DNA of 46,132 bases. Origin: Bacteroidales bacterium. Its GTDB lineage: Bacteria; Bacteroidota; Bacteroidia; Bacteroidales; Muribaculaceae. The translations under genes were made by a program, and so were the position numbers. The notes beneath the pieces were generated by a model. That model was given only the letters and a program-made list of their open reading frames with translations. It made no database searches and was not told where the DNA came from. The stretch is from NCBI GenBank assembly GCA_015061085.1, contig SUXG01000018.1, positions 1-46,132 on the forward strand, given 5' to 3'. Shown piece by piece: positions 31,900 to 40,674 of this stretch (position 1 is its first letter; the number at the start of each line of letters is the position of its first letter).

Positions 31900-32373
31900 A
31901 TGAAAAGGACATTGTTGTTAATTGCTGTACTATTTGGATTGCTGTTTCTTAACGGATTTGCGATATCGAAAGAAATAGATAATAGTCACGCTTATGCCTA
32001 TGAAAATGACACGATAGATAATGAATCCAATCAGTTTCCTACGGAATATTTCAAGAGTGATTATCCATGGAATCAAGGATGGGTAAGCATGAATGAAACA
32101 AACACTAATAAAAATCTTAATAAGGGAGAGGTTGTAACCGTGGCTTGTGGCTATGATGCGATGGGGGTGTGGCGAACAATTGCTATGAGAGTCGCTTATA
32201 GCAGTAATGGTATATTGTATAAAACAATAGTGTTGTCCGCTTGGAATCCATGGACAGATGAGTGGGAAAGAAATCTAAATGTTCCGGCAGTCAATACTGA
32301 TATGGATATAAAAGGAACAGCCTTTAAATTTTATGTTGTATTGAGCACCGGTACATATTATTTCAACTTATAA
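31900..32373 (+). CDS. Secreted protein of unknown function
   Basis: This 157-aa protein has a signal peptide (MKRTLLLIAVLFGLLFLNGFA). Its mature part is rich in aromatic and beta-prone residues (YPWNQGWVSMNET, WRTIAMRVAYSSNGILYKTIVLSAWNPW, FKFYVVLSTGTYYF). I recognise no family. The in-frame start at 31843 is rejected because it lies in the terminator stem. No clear promoter is present between terminator and ATG, so expression may need read-through. Its stop codon is back-to-back with that of the convergent DeoR-family gene (6-base overlap). Confidence 0.6.
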   Translation: MKRTLLLIAVLFGLLFLNGFAISKEIDNSHAYAYENDTIDNESNQFPTEYFKSDYPWNQGWVSMNETNTNKNLNKGEVVTVACGYDAMGVWRTIAMRVAYSSNGILYKTIVLSAWNPWTDEWERNLNVPAVNTDMDIKGTAFKFYVVLSTGTYYFNL

Positions 32374-33153
32374 ATTTTTTAAATCTTTTGTAGGAGCAAT
32401 GGTTAATTGGACACCTGATTCAATAATGTGTTTGGCATATTTGTCGGGTATGTTCTCATCTGTTATGATATGATCTACATCTTCAATATTACATATTCGA
32501 CTGAATCCTCGTTTACCAAATTTTGATGAGTCGGCTAATATGATTGTTTTGGCAGCGGCTTTCATCATGACGCGATTTAATTGAGCTTCCATCAAATTTG
32601 TTGTTGTAAGTCCGAAATCAACATCAATACCATCTACACCCATAAACAATTTGCTGCAAGCGAAGTCAGCCAAACACATTTCGGCATATTTGCCAACTAC
32701 TGTTAGTGAACTGTGTCGTAAGAAACCTCCGAGCTGAATAATGTCGAACTTATCGTTTTGGCAAAGGATTTCGGAGACAGTCATCGATGCGCTGATAACG
32801 GTGAGTTGATCTTTTGCAACCAATTCTCGAGCAAGGGCAGAAACGCTTGAACCGGAAGCGATAATAATTGATTCCTTGTCATTGACAATGTCTGCACCCA
32901 ATCGAGCTATTGCCTGCTTCTCGTTGATAAATAGCTTTTCTTTTTCGTTGACAGAACGATTGCTCATGTATGGGTCAATAAGCATCGCCTTACCATGATT
33001 GCGATAAAGTTTTTTCTGTTTTTCAAGTTCTGTGAGGTCTTTGCGAATTGTTACGGATGACACTTTTAATGCATTAGATAGCTCTGTTACAGCGATAGAG
33101 CCATTTTTTATAAGAAAATTTATGATTGCAGAGTGTCGTTCGTTTTTTGTCAT
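32368..33153 (-). CDS. glpR: DeoR/GlpR family transcriptional regulator of the glp locus
   Basis: This 261-aa regulator has an N-terminal DeoR helix-turn-helix (about 1-57: RHSAIINFLIKNGSIAVTELSNALKVSSVTIRKDLTELEKQKKLYRNHGKAM). The C-terminal sugar-phosphate sensor domain (75-255) carries IIIASGSSVSALAREL, the SPEC-like phosphate site, and KTIILADSSKFGKRGF. Being divergent from glpABCT-glpQ-porin, it is very likely their repressor, relieved by glycerol-3-phosphate. The assignment as GlpR rests on this context. ATG 33153 is used because the longer start at 33186 would lie on the predicted -7 element. Confidence 0.88.
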   Translation of the reverse strand: MTKNERHSAIINFLIKNGSIAVTELSNALKVSSVTIRKDLTELEKQKKLYRNHGKAMLIDPYMSNRSVNEKEKLFINEKQAIARLGADIVNDKESIIIASGSSVSALARELVAKDQLTVISASMTVSEILCQNDKFDIIQLGGFLRHSSLTVVGKYAEMCLADFACSKLFMGVDGIDVDFGLTTTNLMEAQLNRVMMKAAAKTIILADSSKFGKRGFSRICNIEDVDHIITDENIPDKYAKHIIESGVQLTIAPTKDLKNL

Positions 33154-33183
33154 GGTAATAAGTGTTTGATTAGTGTTGTACTG

Positions 33184-33215
33184 CAAAATTAATCAAAATA
33201 ACGCTATAAGTCATA
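33184..33215 (-). promoter_or_regulatory. Promoter of the DeoR/GlpR-type gene
   Basis: Minus-strand -7 TAATTTTG (33191-33184); the -33 position 20 bp upstream reads TATG, one mismatch from TTTG. It predicts a leader of about 25 nt. Confidence 0.55.
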
Positions 33216-33643
33216 ATTGTGGCTATTAATAAAAGTTAAATCATAAACTTGGGTTATTCAATAGTTAGAAAGATGTCTGAATGAGAAACCTTAAAGAGGT
33301 AGGATGGTAATAAATTATTTTTTTAAGCGAGCAGTTTGTATAACTTTGTTGGTTTCGTTTTGAAAATATAGGCTATTTCTTGTCGAAATTGTCGTAAAGA
33401 TAGAGCAATATTGCAATTCTGTGACATTTTTGTTAAAAGCGTGTCAAAATTTGGTAACATCAACATAAAAGGTGGAAAATATCTTAAAAAATCTTTGTCT
33501 TAAATTTGGATTATTAAAAAACATTGTCTAACTTTGCTTTCGATTTAAAAGTTATTGAGTTTTAACTTTGGTTTTGACTCAAAATTTTTTACAAATTGCG
33601 AAATAAATCGAAGTCTAATACAAATCAAATATTATGCAGAGCA
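33216..33643 (+). promoter_or_regulatory. Regulatory region of the glp operon with serial promoter elements
   Basis: This gene-free stretch holds three TAACTTTG elements on the plus strand, at 33341-33348, 33529-33536 and 33563-33570. Only the one at 33529 has a perfect TTTG 20 bp upstream (33505-33508), making it the main promoter candidate. The region also contains TGACA-N16-TGTCA inverted halves near 33421-33446. The long AT-rich leader fits a regulated catabolic operon. Confidence 0.6.
33555..33584. promoter_or_regulatory. Candidate operator: inverted repeat around the proximal -7 element
   Basis: TTGAGT (33555-33560) and ACTCAA (33577-33582) form an inverted repeat with a 16-bp spacer enclosing TAACTTTG (33563-33570). 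A nested palindrome TTTTGA-C-TCAAAA sits at 33572-33584. The placement over the promoter suits a DeoR-family repressor site; binding is inferred. Confidence 0.45.
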
Positions 33644-35245
33644 ATGGATAAAGCATACGATGTCATAATAATAGGAGGAGGCGCTACAGGAGCCGGTACT
33701 GCTCGCGACTGCACGATGCGTGGCTTAAAGACGCTCATTGTCGAAAGATTCGACTTCACAGCAGGAGCAACAGGTCGCAACCATGGTCTTTTGCACTCCG
33801 GAGCACGATATGCTTCGACGGATAAGGAGTCGGCTGAAGAATGTATCAAGGAAAATATGATTCTGCGTCGCATCGCTTCTCATTGTGTTGATGAGACTGA
33901 CGGACTTTTTATTACTCTCCCTGAAGATGACCTTAATTTTCAGAAAAGTTTCGTAGAGGCTTGTCTTAAGTCAGGCATCAAGGCCGACATTATTGATCCA
34001 AAAGAAGCTCTTTTACTTGAGCCTTCCGTAAATCCGGAGCTTATAGGAGCTGTCAGAGTGCCAGACGGTTCTATCGATCCTTTCCGTCTGACCATTTCCA
34101 ACATTGTTGATGCTCAACGATACGGGGCAGACGTGCTGACATATCACGAACTTACAGATTTTATCTTCGACGGCACATCTATCGTCGGAGTGAAGCTTTA
34201 CGATAAAGCGGGCAATCGCACTTTAGAATATCGCTCCAAGGTTGTTATCAACGCCGGAGGTATTTGGGGTTATAAGATTGCAAAGTTGGCAGGAGCTACT
34301 GTTAATATGATGCCTTCAAAGGGCTCGCTCCTCATTATGGGGCATCGTATTAATAATATGGTTATCAATCGTTGTCGCAAACCTGCCGATGCAGATATTC
34401 TTGTTCCGGGCGATACTGTCTGCGTTATTGGTACTACATCGACCAAAGTGCCTCACGAGGAGGTTGACTATATACGTCCGACAGCTGATGAAGTCGATAT
34501 TCTTCTTCGCGAAGGCGAAAAACTTTCTCCTGCATTAGCCTACACGCGCATACTTAGAGCATATTCGGGCGTTCGCCCATTGGTGGCGTCTGACGATGAT
34601 CCGTCAGGCCGTAGCATCAGCCGTGGTATCGTCTGTCTTGATCATGAGACACGCGACGGTATCAGCGGATTTATTACCATTACCGGTGGTAAACTTATTA
34701 CCTATCGCCTTATGGCAGAGTGGGCTACAGACTTGGCTTGCAAGAAACTCGGTGTCAATGCCAAGTGTCAGACTGCTGACATCTGTCTCCCGGGCTCAGA
34801 AAAACATAAAGATGACAACGCTCCACATACGATGGCTTACAAGGCTGCAGAATCTCGTCACGGATCGTTGACCAATAAAATAGCGACAGGCGACAACTAT
34901 TCGGATTCTCTCATTTGCGAGTGTGAGGGTGTATCGGTCGGCGAAGTCAACTATGCTATCAACGAGCTCCATGTCCACAATATGATTAACCTCCGTCGTC
35001 GTACACGTGTCGGAATGGGTACATGCCAAGGAGAACTTTGCTCTTGTCGTGCAGCCGGATTACTTGCCAATTCGCATGGTTGCAGTCAGCGAGCTAAGGA
35101 AGACCTTGCAAGTTTCCTTAATGAGCGTTGGAAAGGTATTGCTCCGATTGCTTGGGGCGAATCGCTCAGCGAATCGCAATTCACGTCGTGGATTTACGAA
35201 GGGGTGTGTGGTTTAAGTTTAACTAATAATGAAGACAGACAATGA
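33644..35245 (+). CDS. glpA: Anaerobic glycerol-3-phosphate dehydrogenase subunit A
   Basis: This 533-aa FAD-dependent catalytic subunit oxidises sn-glycerol-3-phosphate to DHAP and passes electrons through GlpB/GlpC to menaquinone. The dinucleotide-binding motif is DVIIIGGGATGAGTARDCTMRG (about 5-26), followed by GATGRNHGLLHSGARYA, the DAO/G3PDH signature. Near the C-terminus ICECEGVSVGEVNYAI...TRVGMGTCQGELCSCR is a BFD-like [2Fe-2S] domain with Cys residues typical of GlpA rather than GlpD. An upstream in-frame TTG (33596) is possible, but ATG 33644 is more likely. Its stop overlaps glpB by 4 nt. Confidence 0.95.
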   Translation: MDKAYDVIIIGGGATGAGTARDCTMRGLKTLIVERFDFTAGATGRNHGLLHSGARYASTDKESAEECIKENMILRRIASHCVDETDGLFITLPEDDLNFQKSFVEACLKSGIKADIIDPKEALLLEPSVNPELIGAVRVPDGSIDPFRLTISNIVDAQRYGADVLTYHELTDFIFDGTSIVGVKLYDKAGNRTLEYRSKVVINAGGIWGYKIAKLAGATVNMMPSKGSLLIMGHRINNMVINRCRKPADADILVPGDTVCVIGTTSTKVPHEEVDYIRPTADEVDILLREGEKLSPALAYTRILRAYSGVRPLVASDDDPSGRSISRGIVCLDHETRDGISGFITITGGKLITYRLMAEWATDLACKKLGVNAKCQTADICLPGSEKHKDDNAPHTMAYKAAESRHGSLTNKIATGDNYSDSLICECEGVSVGEVNYAINELHVHNMINLRRRTRVGMGTCQGELCSCRAAGLLANSHGCSQRAKEDLASFLNERWKGIAPIAWGESLSESQFTSWIYEGVCGLSLTNNEDRQ

Positions 35246-36486
35246 AATTTGACACTATAATAATCGGTGGTGGTTTGGCAGGACTTGTTGCCGGTATTAA
35301 GCTAACTTCTGAAGGTCAGAAATGCGCCATTATATCTTCCGGTCAAAGTGCATTGCATTTCTTCTCAGGCTCATTCGACCTTTTGGGCTACAATGGCACA
35401 AAGGAGATCGACAATCCGATAGAAGCTATAGCTGACCTTGATGCTAAGCATCCATATTCGAAGATGGGAACTGCTACGGTTGCTGCATTGGCTGATGAAG
35501 TCAAAGACTTCTTTGATAAAATAGGCATTAGATTTAATGGCGAAACCACTCGCAACCACTATCGAATAAGTCCGACCGGAGAATTGCGTAAGACATGGCT
35601 AACGCTTGATAAACACTTTTATTGCAATAACCTCGAAAATCTATCATTAGGAAAAACCTTAATCCTTAATATAGATGGATTTCTTGATTTCCATCCCCAC
35701 TTTCTTTCTGACGGATTAAAACGACAAGGCGTCGACTGCCATGTGGCGTCGGTGACTATCGATGAGTTGCAACGACTTCGTACAAGTCCTACAGAAATGC
35801 GTTCGGCTAATATTGCTAAGGTGCTTCATAAGGATGATTCTATCGTTCGATTTACCGAAAAGGTAGCAGAAAAGGCACAAGGGTTTGATACTGTTATATT
35901 GCCGTCAGTATTCGGAATATACGATAGCTTGATGGAAAATTATCTTGTAGAGCGTCTTAAATGCAATGTTAGACTTGTATCTACATTCCCGCCATCAGCT
36001 CCCGGTATTCGTCTTCAGATGATGCTAAAACAGCATTTTCAGAATCTTGGAGGTGTGTATATGTTGGGTGATATGGTTACAAACGGACATTTAGACGGAG
36101 ACCGTTTGATGGATATTCACACTGCTAACCATAAGGATATCCCTTTCGAAGCAGACAATTTCATCATAGCGACAGGCAGTTTCTTCAGCCACGGGCTGCA
36201 AGCTCATCACAATAGTATTTGCGAACCAATCTTTAATCTCGACGTAACAAATTGTGGCGAACGTCAACAATGGTTTGATAAGAATGTGTTTGGTCCTCAA
36301 CCATATATGACGTTTGGCGTAGTGACCGATAATAATTTTCACCCTCAGATAGACGGTCGAAGTGTAGAGAATTTATATGCAGTCGGCTCACTCCTTGAGT
36401 CAGCTAATTGTTTAAAAGAAGCTTCAGGCGCAGGGGTATCTATACTTTCTGCACTGAATGTAGCTAATAACATACTAAAGCGATAA
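35242..36486 (+). CDS. glpB: Anaerobic glycerol-3-phosphate dehydrogenase subunit B
   Basis: This 414-aa flavoprotein subunit of the GlpABC complex begins MKFDTIIIGGGLAGLVAGIKL, an FAD-binding GxGxxG start, followed by SGQSALHFFSGSFDLLGYNG, which is characteristic of GlpB. ENFIIATGSFFSHGL-like and LYAVGSLLESANCLKEASGAGVSILSALNVANNI segments complete the FAD fold. It overlaps glpA by the ATGA quartet, and glpC starts 3 nt after its stop, so the three subunits should be made stoichiometrically. Its exact electron-transfer role within GlpABC is less well defined than that of GlpA. Confidence 0.94.
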   Translation: MKFDTIIIGGGLAGLVAGIKLTSEGQKCAIISSGQSALHFFSGSFDLLGYNGTKEIDNPIEAIADLDAKHPYSKMGTATVAALADEVKDFFDKIGIRFNGETTRNHYRISPTGELRKTWLTLDKHFYCNNLENLSLGKTLILNIDGFLDFHPHFLSDGLKRQGVDCHVASVTIDELQRLRTSPTEMRSANIAKVLHKDDSIVRFTEKVAEKAQGFDTVILPSVFGIYDSLMENYLVERLKCNVRLVSTFPPSAPGIRLQMMLKQHFQNLGGVYMLGDMVTNGHLDGDRLMDIHTANHKDIPFEADNFIIATGSFFSHGLQAHHNSICEPIFNLDVTNCGERQQWFDKNVFGPQPYMTFGVVTDNNFHPQIDGRSVENLYAVGSLLESANCLKEASGAGVSILSALNVANNILKR

Positions 36487-36489
36487 GTC

Positions 36490-37746
36490 ATGGATAAGAA
36501 AGTAGCTCTCAACATAAGCACGAGCAATTTTGAGCAATGTCTCAAGTGTACTATTTGTACAGTCTATTGCCCGGTGTCAGCCGTCAATCCGGATTATCCG
36601 GGCCCTAAGCAAGCCGGTCCGGATAACGAGCGCATGCGTCTGAAGAATGCCGACTTCTACGATAAGTCGCTTAAATATTGTCTTAACTGCAAGCGTTGTG
36701 AAGTGGCGTGTCCCTCAAACGTTAAGATTGGCGACATTATCCAAGCTGCACGCATCAAGTACAGTACCGATAAGCCTAAGTTGCGAGATATGATTCTCGC
36801 CAACACTGACATCGTAGGTACTATGGCTTCGACATTTGCCCCAATAGTTAACACGATGGTTGGGCTTAAGCCTGTCAAGATGATTATGGACAGAACTCTT
36901 GCCATCGATCATCATCGCACATTCCCTAAGTATTCGTCTCAGCGCTTCGAATCATGGTTTAAAAAGCAAGCTGCTGACCAAGATAAATTTGACAAGCACA
37001 TCAGCTATTTTCATGGCTGTTATGTCAACTACAACTACCCAAAATTGGGTCAAGACCTCGTTAAAATTCTCAACGCAATAGGCTACGGCGTGCATCTTCT
37101 AGAAAAAGAGAAATGCTGTGGCGTAGCATTGATTTCCAACGGATTAATAGGCCAGGCTAAACGTCAGGCCCTCCTCAATACAGAATCAATCCGCAAGTCG
37201 GTCAAGGAGCAAGGTCGCACTGTGCTCGGCACATCATCGACATGTATATTTACTCTTCGTGACGAATATCATCACTTGCTCGACATCGACAATGAAGACA
37301 TCAAAGACGGTATCGAATTGGCTACACGTTTCATCTTCCGTCTTATCGACAGCGAAGATATCAAGTTGGCATTTAGAGACGACTATAAGGCTCGTATCGC
37401 TTATCACACACCATGTCACATGGAGAAACTCGGATGGGCGATTTATTCGACATCGTTGATGCGAATGATTCCGGGTGTTCAGCTCACAATGCTTGATTCA
37501 CAATGCTGTGGTATCGCAGGTACGTATGGCTTCAAGAAAGAAAACTACGAAGTGTCGCAGAAGATAGGGGAGACCATTTTCCGACAGATTGAGACTCTTC
37601 AACCCGACTTTGTGGCGACCGACTGTGAGACTTGCAAATGGCAGATTGAGATGTCAACATCGGTCGAAGTGCAAAATCCGATTTCAATCATTGCTGATGC
37701 ACTTGACGTAGAAAAAACAATGAAATTAAATAAAGTTAACCTTTAA
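36490..37746 (+). CDS. glpC: Anaerobic glycerol-3-phosphate dehydrogenase subunit C (Fe-S membrane anchor)
   Basis: This 418-aa subunit carries two [4Fe-4S] ferredoxin motifs, CLKCTICTVYCP (about 16-27) and CLNCKRCEVACP (about 59-70). It also has two CCG domains with EKCCGVALI and SQCCGIAGTYGFKKENY. These link the dehydrogenase to the membrane quinone pool. ISYFHGCYVNYNYPKLGQDLVKILNAIGYGV is typical of GlpC and related heterodisulfide-reductase-like subunits. All cysteine motifs look complete. glpT follows after 13 nt. Confidence 0.95.
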   Translation: MDKKVALNISTSNFEQCLKCTICTVYCPVSAVNPDYPGPKQAGPDNERMRLKNADFYDKSLKYCLNCKRCEVACPSNVKIGDIIQAARIKYSTDKPKLRDMILANTDIVGTMASTFAPIVNTMVGLKPVKMIMDRTLAIDHHRTFPKYSSQRFESWFKKQAADQDKFDKHISYFHGCYVNYNYPKLGQDLVKILNAIGYGVHLLEKEKCCGVALISNGLIGQAKRQALLNTESIRKSVKEQGRTVLGTSSTCIFTLRDEYHHLLDIDNEDIKDGIELATRFIFRLIDSEDIKLAFRDDYKARIAYHTPCHMEKLGWAIYSTSLMRMIPGVQLTMLDSQCCGIAGTYGFKKENYEVSQKIGETIFRQIETLQPDFVATDCETCKWQIEMSTSVEVQNPISIIADALDVEKTMKLNKVNL

Positions 37747-37759
37747 AATTTTTAGAATT

Positions 37760-39151
37760 ATGCTTAAGTTTTTGCAACCACCGGCTCATAAGAGCGAGTT
37801 GCCAGCCGGCAAAGTAGATTCTACCTACAAGAGTCTGCGTTGGCAAGTCTTCTTAGGTATCTTCATCGGATACGCCGGTTACTACATTGTGCGTAAAAAC
37901 TTCTCAATGGCAATGCCATTCCTCGGTGAGTTTGGCTTTGAGAAGGGTGAGCTTGGTATCGTGTTATCAATGAACGCGATTGCCTACGCTTTGTCTAAAT
38001 TCTTAATGGGTAGTGTTTCCGACCGCAGTAACGCTCGAATGTTCCTCCCATTGGGCCTTGTCTTGGCATCATTAACAATGATGTTCATGATTGTACCTGT
38101 GGTGGCATTCGGTCCTGAAAACAAGGGTTGGGCTATCGCTTTGATGGCTGTACTCAACTTCCTTGTGGGTTGGTTTAACGGTATGGGTTGGCCTCCGTGC
38201 GGTCGTGTGATGACTCACTGGTTCTCGGTGACTGAACGTGGTACAATGATGTCAATTTGGAACTGTGCTCACAACGTTGGTGGTGCCCTCGTAGGTCCGA
38301 TGGCTGCTTACGGCGCAACATGGTTCGGCTCATGGTTCTATGGCGCTCAGACAGACCACTACTTCTTGATTGGTACATACGTATTCCCATCGGCAGTAGC
38401 TATCCTCGTGGCACTCTTTGCATACGTCCTCATTCGTGACACTCCGCAATCATGTGGTCTTCCTTCAATCGAAAAGTGGCGTAATGACTATCCGAAAAAC
38501 TATAGTGCTAAGTCTGAAACAGTCCTTTCTACTAAGGAAATCTTCTTCCAATATGTATTGAACAACAAGCTCCTTTGGTTCATCGCTGTAGCTAATGCAT
38601 TCGTTTACATGGTGCGTTACGGATGTCTCGACTGGGCTCCTAAGTTCTTGATGGAAAGCCAAGGCTACGATATTCACGAAGCAGGTTGGGCATACTTCGC
38701 TTACGAATTTGCTGCTATCCCGGGTACACTCGTATGCGGTTGGATTAGCGATAAGATCTTCAAGGGAGGTCGTGCGATGACAACTGTTATCTTTATGGCT
38801 CTCGTGGCTGTATTTATCATGTTATACTGGCAATTCTCTGACAATGCTACTATCGTGACACTCTCACTCATCGGTATCGGATTCTTTATCTATGGTCCTG
38901 TGATGCTCATCGGTGTTCAAGCGCTTGATTTAGCTCCGAAGAATGCAGCAGGAACAGCTGCCGGTCTTACAGGCTTCTTCGGATACTTCTTTGGTACAGC
39001 TATTCTTGCTAACATCGTTATCGGTTATGTGGCTGATGCTGCAGGTTGGGACTGGACATTCGTTCTCCTCTTGGGTGCATGTATTCTCTCTATCGTATTG
39101 ATGATGTTCACTTATAAGGACGAAAAAGCTCTTCTAAAAGAACGTAATTAA
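37760..39151 (+). CDS. glpT: Glycerol-3-phosphate transporter (MFS organophosphate:phosphate antiporter)
   Basis: This 463-aa inner-membrane protein has about 12 transmembrane helices. SLRWQVFLGIFIGYAGYYIVRKNFSMAMPFL near residue 28 holds the conserved substrate Arg of GlpT/UhpT (YYIVRKNF). GWFNGMGWPPCGRVMTHWF is a family hallmark, and SDRSNARMFLPLGL is the MFS loop 2-3 motif. It is predicted to bring G3P into the cytoplasm in exchange for phosphate. Codon use is strongly biased to CGT, CTC and AAC, more than in neighbouring housekeeping genes, suggesting high expression. Confidence 0.96.
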   Translation: MLKFLQPPAHKSELPAGKVDSTYKSLRWQVFLGIFIGYAGYYIVRKNFSMAMPFLGEFGFEKGELGIVLSMNAIAYALSKFLMGSVSDRSNARMFLPLGLVLASLTMMFMIVPVVAFGPENKGWAIALMAVLNFLVGWFNGMGWPPCGRVMTHWFSVTERGTMMSIWNCAHNVGGALVGPMAAYGATWFGSWFYGAQTDHYFLIGTYVFPSAVAILVALFAYVLIRDTPQSCGLPSIEKWRNDYPKNYSAKSETVLSTKEIFFQYVLNNKLLWFIAVANAFVYMVRYGCLDWAPKFLMESQGYDIHEAGWAYFAYEFAAIPGTLVCGWISDKIFKGGRAMTTVIFMALVAVFIMLYWQFSDNATIVTLSLIGIGFFIYGPVMLIGVQALDLAPKNAAGTAAGLTGFFGYFFGTAILANIVIGYVADAAGWDWTFVLLLGACILSIVLMMFTYKDEKALLKERN

Positions 39152-39193
39152 TTTTTTTAATTAATATTATATTAACTTTTTAATTTTTAATTT

Positions 39194-40639
39194 ATGCGCA
39201 AAAATCTGTTTTATTTTGGGTTAGCTGCAGCATTTGCCGCAACAACCCTCACATCTTGCGAAAATCAAGACTTGACAGATGTGAACGAAAATGCAACACG
39301 TGTTGAAGTGGGCTATCTTACTCCGGAGATGCTCAAAGTGCGTGACTATGTGCCTCCTATGGCAGTAATGGCTCACCGTGGTTCTACTTTCTGGGCTCCG
39401 GAAGAAACTGAAGCTGCTTGGCGTTGGGCTCGTGAAATGGGTGCAGACTACCTCGAATCTGACCTCCAATGCTCTAAGGATGGTGTGGTACTTGCTAACC
39501 ACGACGACAACCTCAAGCGTACTACTAACATCGAAAACCTCTATGGTGAAGATGTTCCACGCGATCGTATCAACTTCTATATGTCACCTCAAGGTGGTGG
39601 TATGACTAAGGAACAGGCTGAAGCTCAAATGGCTAAAGACCGTGCTTCTTTCAATCCATTCTACACTAACCAATACTTCTATTTCGAGCTCGCTCGTCTT
39701 GATGCAGGTACATGGTTCAACCAAACAAGCATCGAACAAGCTCTTCCTGGTTTCTCAACTCAGCACCAATACGTTTCTTCTCTCGAAGACCAAATCCGTT
39801 TCGCTGAAGGTAAGATTCTTCGTCGTTACACACCTGAACTTTTGGCGGAGCTTGAAAACTATTCAGGTAATGCTGTATATTACGACAAAATACTTGGCGA
39901 ACGTGTTTACTCTGTTACAGGTGTTTGGGACCCAGCTAACCCTCACACTTGCTTGACATATAATTATGAATACGAAGCTGACCCTGAAGACACAGGAAAC
40001 CGTCCTGGTATCTACATCGAATTCAAAGAATCATGGTTGAACCCATCTAACTTTGAAGAAATGGTTTACAACGAACTTGACCGTCTCGGTTGGAACATCA
40101 TCACTAAGCCTGAAGCTGATAACGCTCCTTTCTACAAAGATGGCAAGGTGAACGTTGCTAATACTAACGGTAAGGTCGTTCTCCAAACGTTCTCATTCGA
40201 AAGCTTGCGTCGCTCTGCTGAAAAGTTCGAAGGTAAGATTCCTATGTGCTTCCTTCTCTGGCACGACAATATCACTCCAGAACAATATGCAGGCTACATC
40301 AATATGGGTCTCGAGTTCAAGGCTCACATCATCGGTCCTTGCATCGCAGGCGCTCCTAACAACTACTTCGAAATGAATGCTCCTTGGATGCACGACATGA
40401 TCCGTCGTTCAGGTATGCTCAACCACCCATATTCATTTGACACTATGGAACAAATGAACATCTACTGGGGTTCTTACCACTACGACTCAGGTCACTTCAA
40501 GGCTCCTTACATGGACGGTGCATTTACTAATCGTACTGAGCTTACACTCCAATTCCTTATCGACAGAGGTGCTCGTGGCGAAGGTGCTCCTACTTTCGTT
40601 CCGGATCCTGTTGAAACACTTAAGCGTCTTGGTTACTAA
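39194..40639 (+). CDS. glpQ: Glycerophosphodiester phosphodiesterase lipoprotein
   Basis: This 481-aa exported lipoprotein has signal MRKNLFYFGLAAAFAATTLTSC with Cys22. The GDPD core opens MAHRGSTFWAPEETEAAWRWAREMGADYLESDLQCSKDGVVLANHDDNLKRTTNI, with the catalytic HRG, Glu, ExDLQ and HDD residues in order. It is longer than usual GlpQ (about 330-360 aa), with inserts in the middle (LYGEDVPRDRINFYMSPQGGGMTKEQ and a region around residues 130-260). It should hydrolyse deacylated phospholipids outside the cytoplasm to G3P for GlpT. It is highly codon-optimised and sits 42 nt after glpT. Confidence 0.93.
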   Translation: MRKNLFYFGLAAAFAATTLTSCENQDLTDVNENATRVEVGYLTPEMLKVRDYVPPMAVMAHRGSTFWAPEETEAAWRWAREMGADYLESDLQCSKDGVVLANHDDNLKRTTNIENLYGEDVPRDRINFYMSPQGGGMTKEQAEAQMAKDRASFNPFYTNQYFYFELARLDAGTWFNQTSIEQALPGFSTQHQYVSSLEDQIRFAEGKILRRYTPELLAELENYSGNAVYYDKILGERVYSVTGVWDPANPHTCLTYNYEYEADPEDTGNRPGIYIEFKESWLNPSNFEEMVYNELDRLGWNIITKPEADNAPFYKDGKVNVANTNGKVVLQTFSFESLRRSAEKFEGKIPMCFLLWHDNITPEQYAGYINMGLEFKAHIIGPCIAGAPNNYFEMNAPWMHDMIRRSGMLNHPYSFDTMEQMNIYWGSYHYDSGHFKAPYMDGAFTNRTELTLQFLIDRGARGEGAPTFVPDPVETLKRLGY

Positions 40640-40674
40640 TCAATTGTCTCACCAATAAATTTAGAAGATAATAT

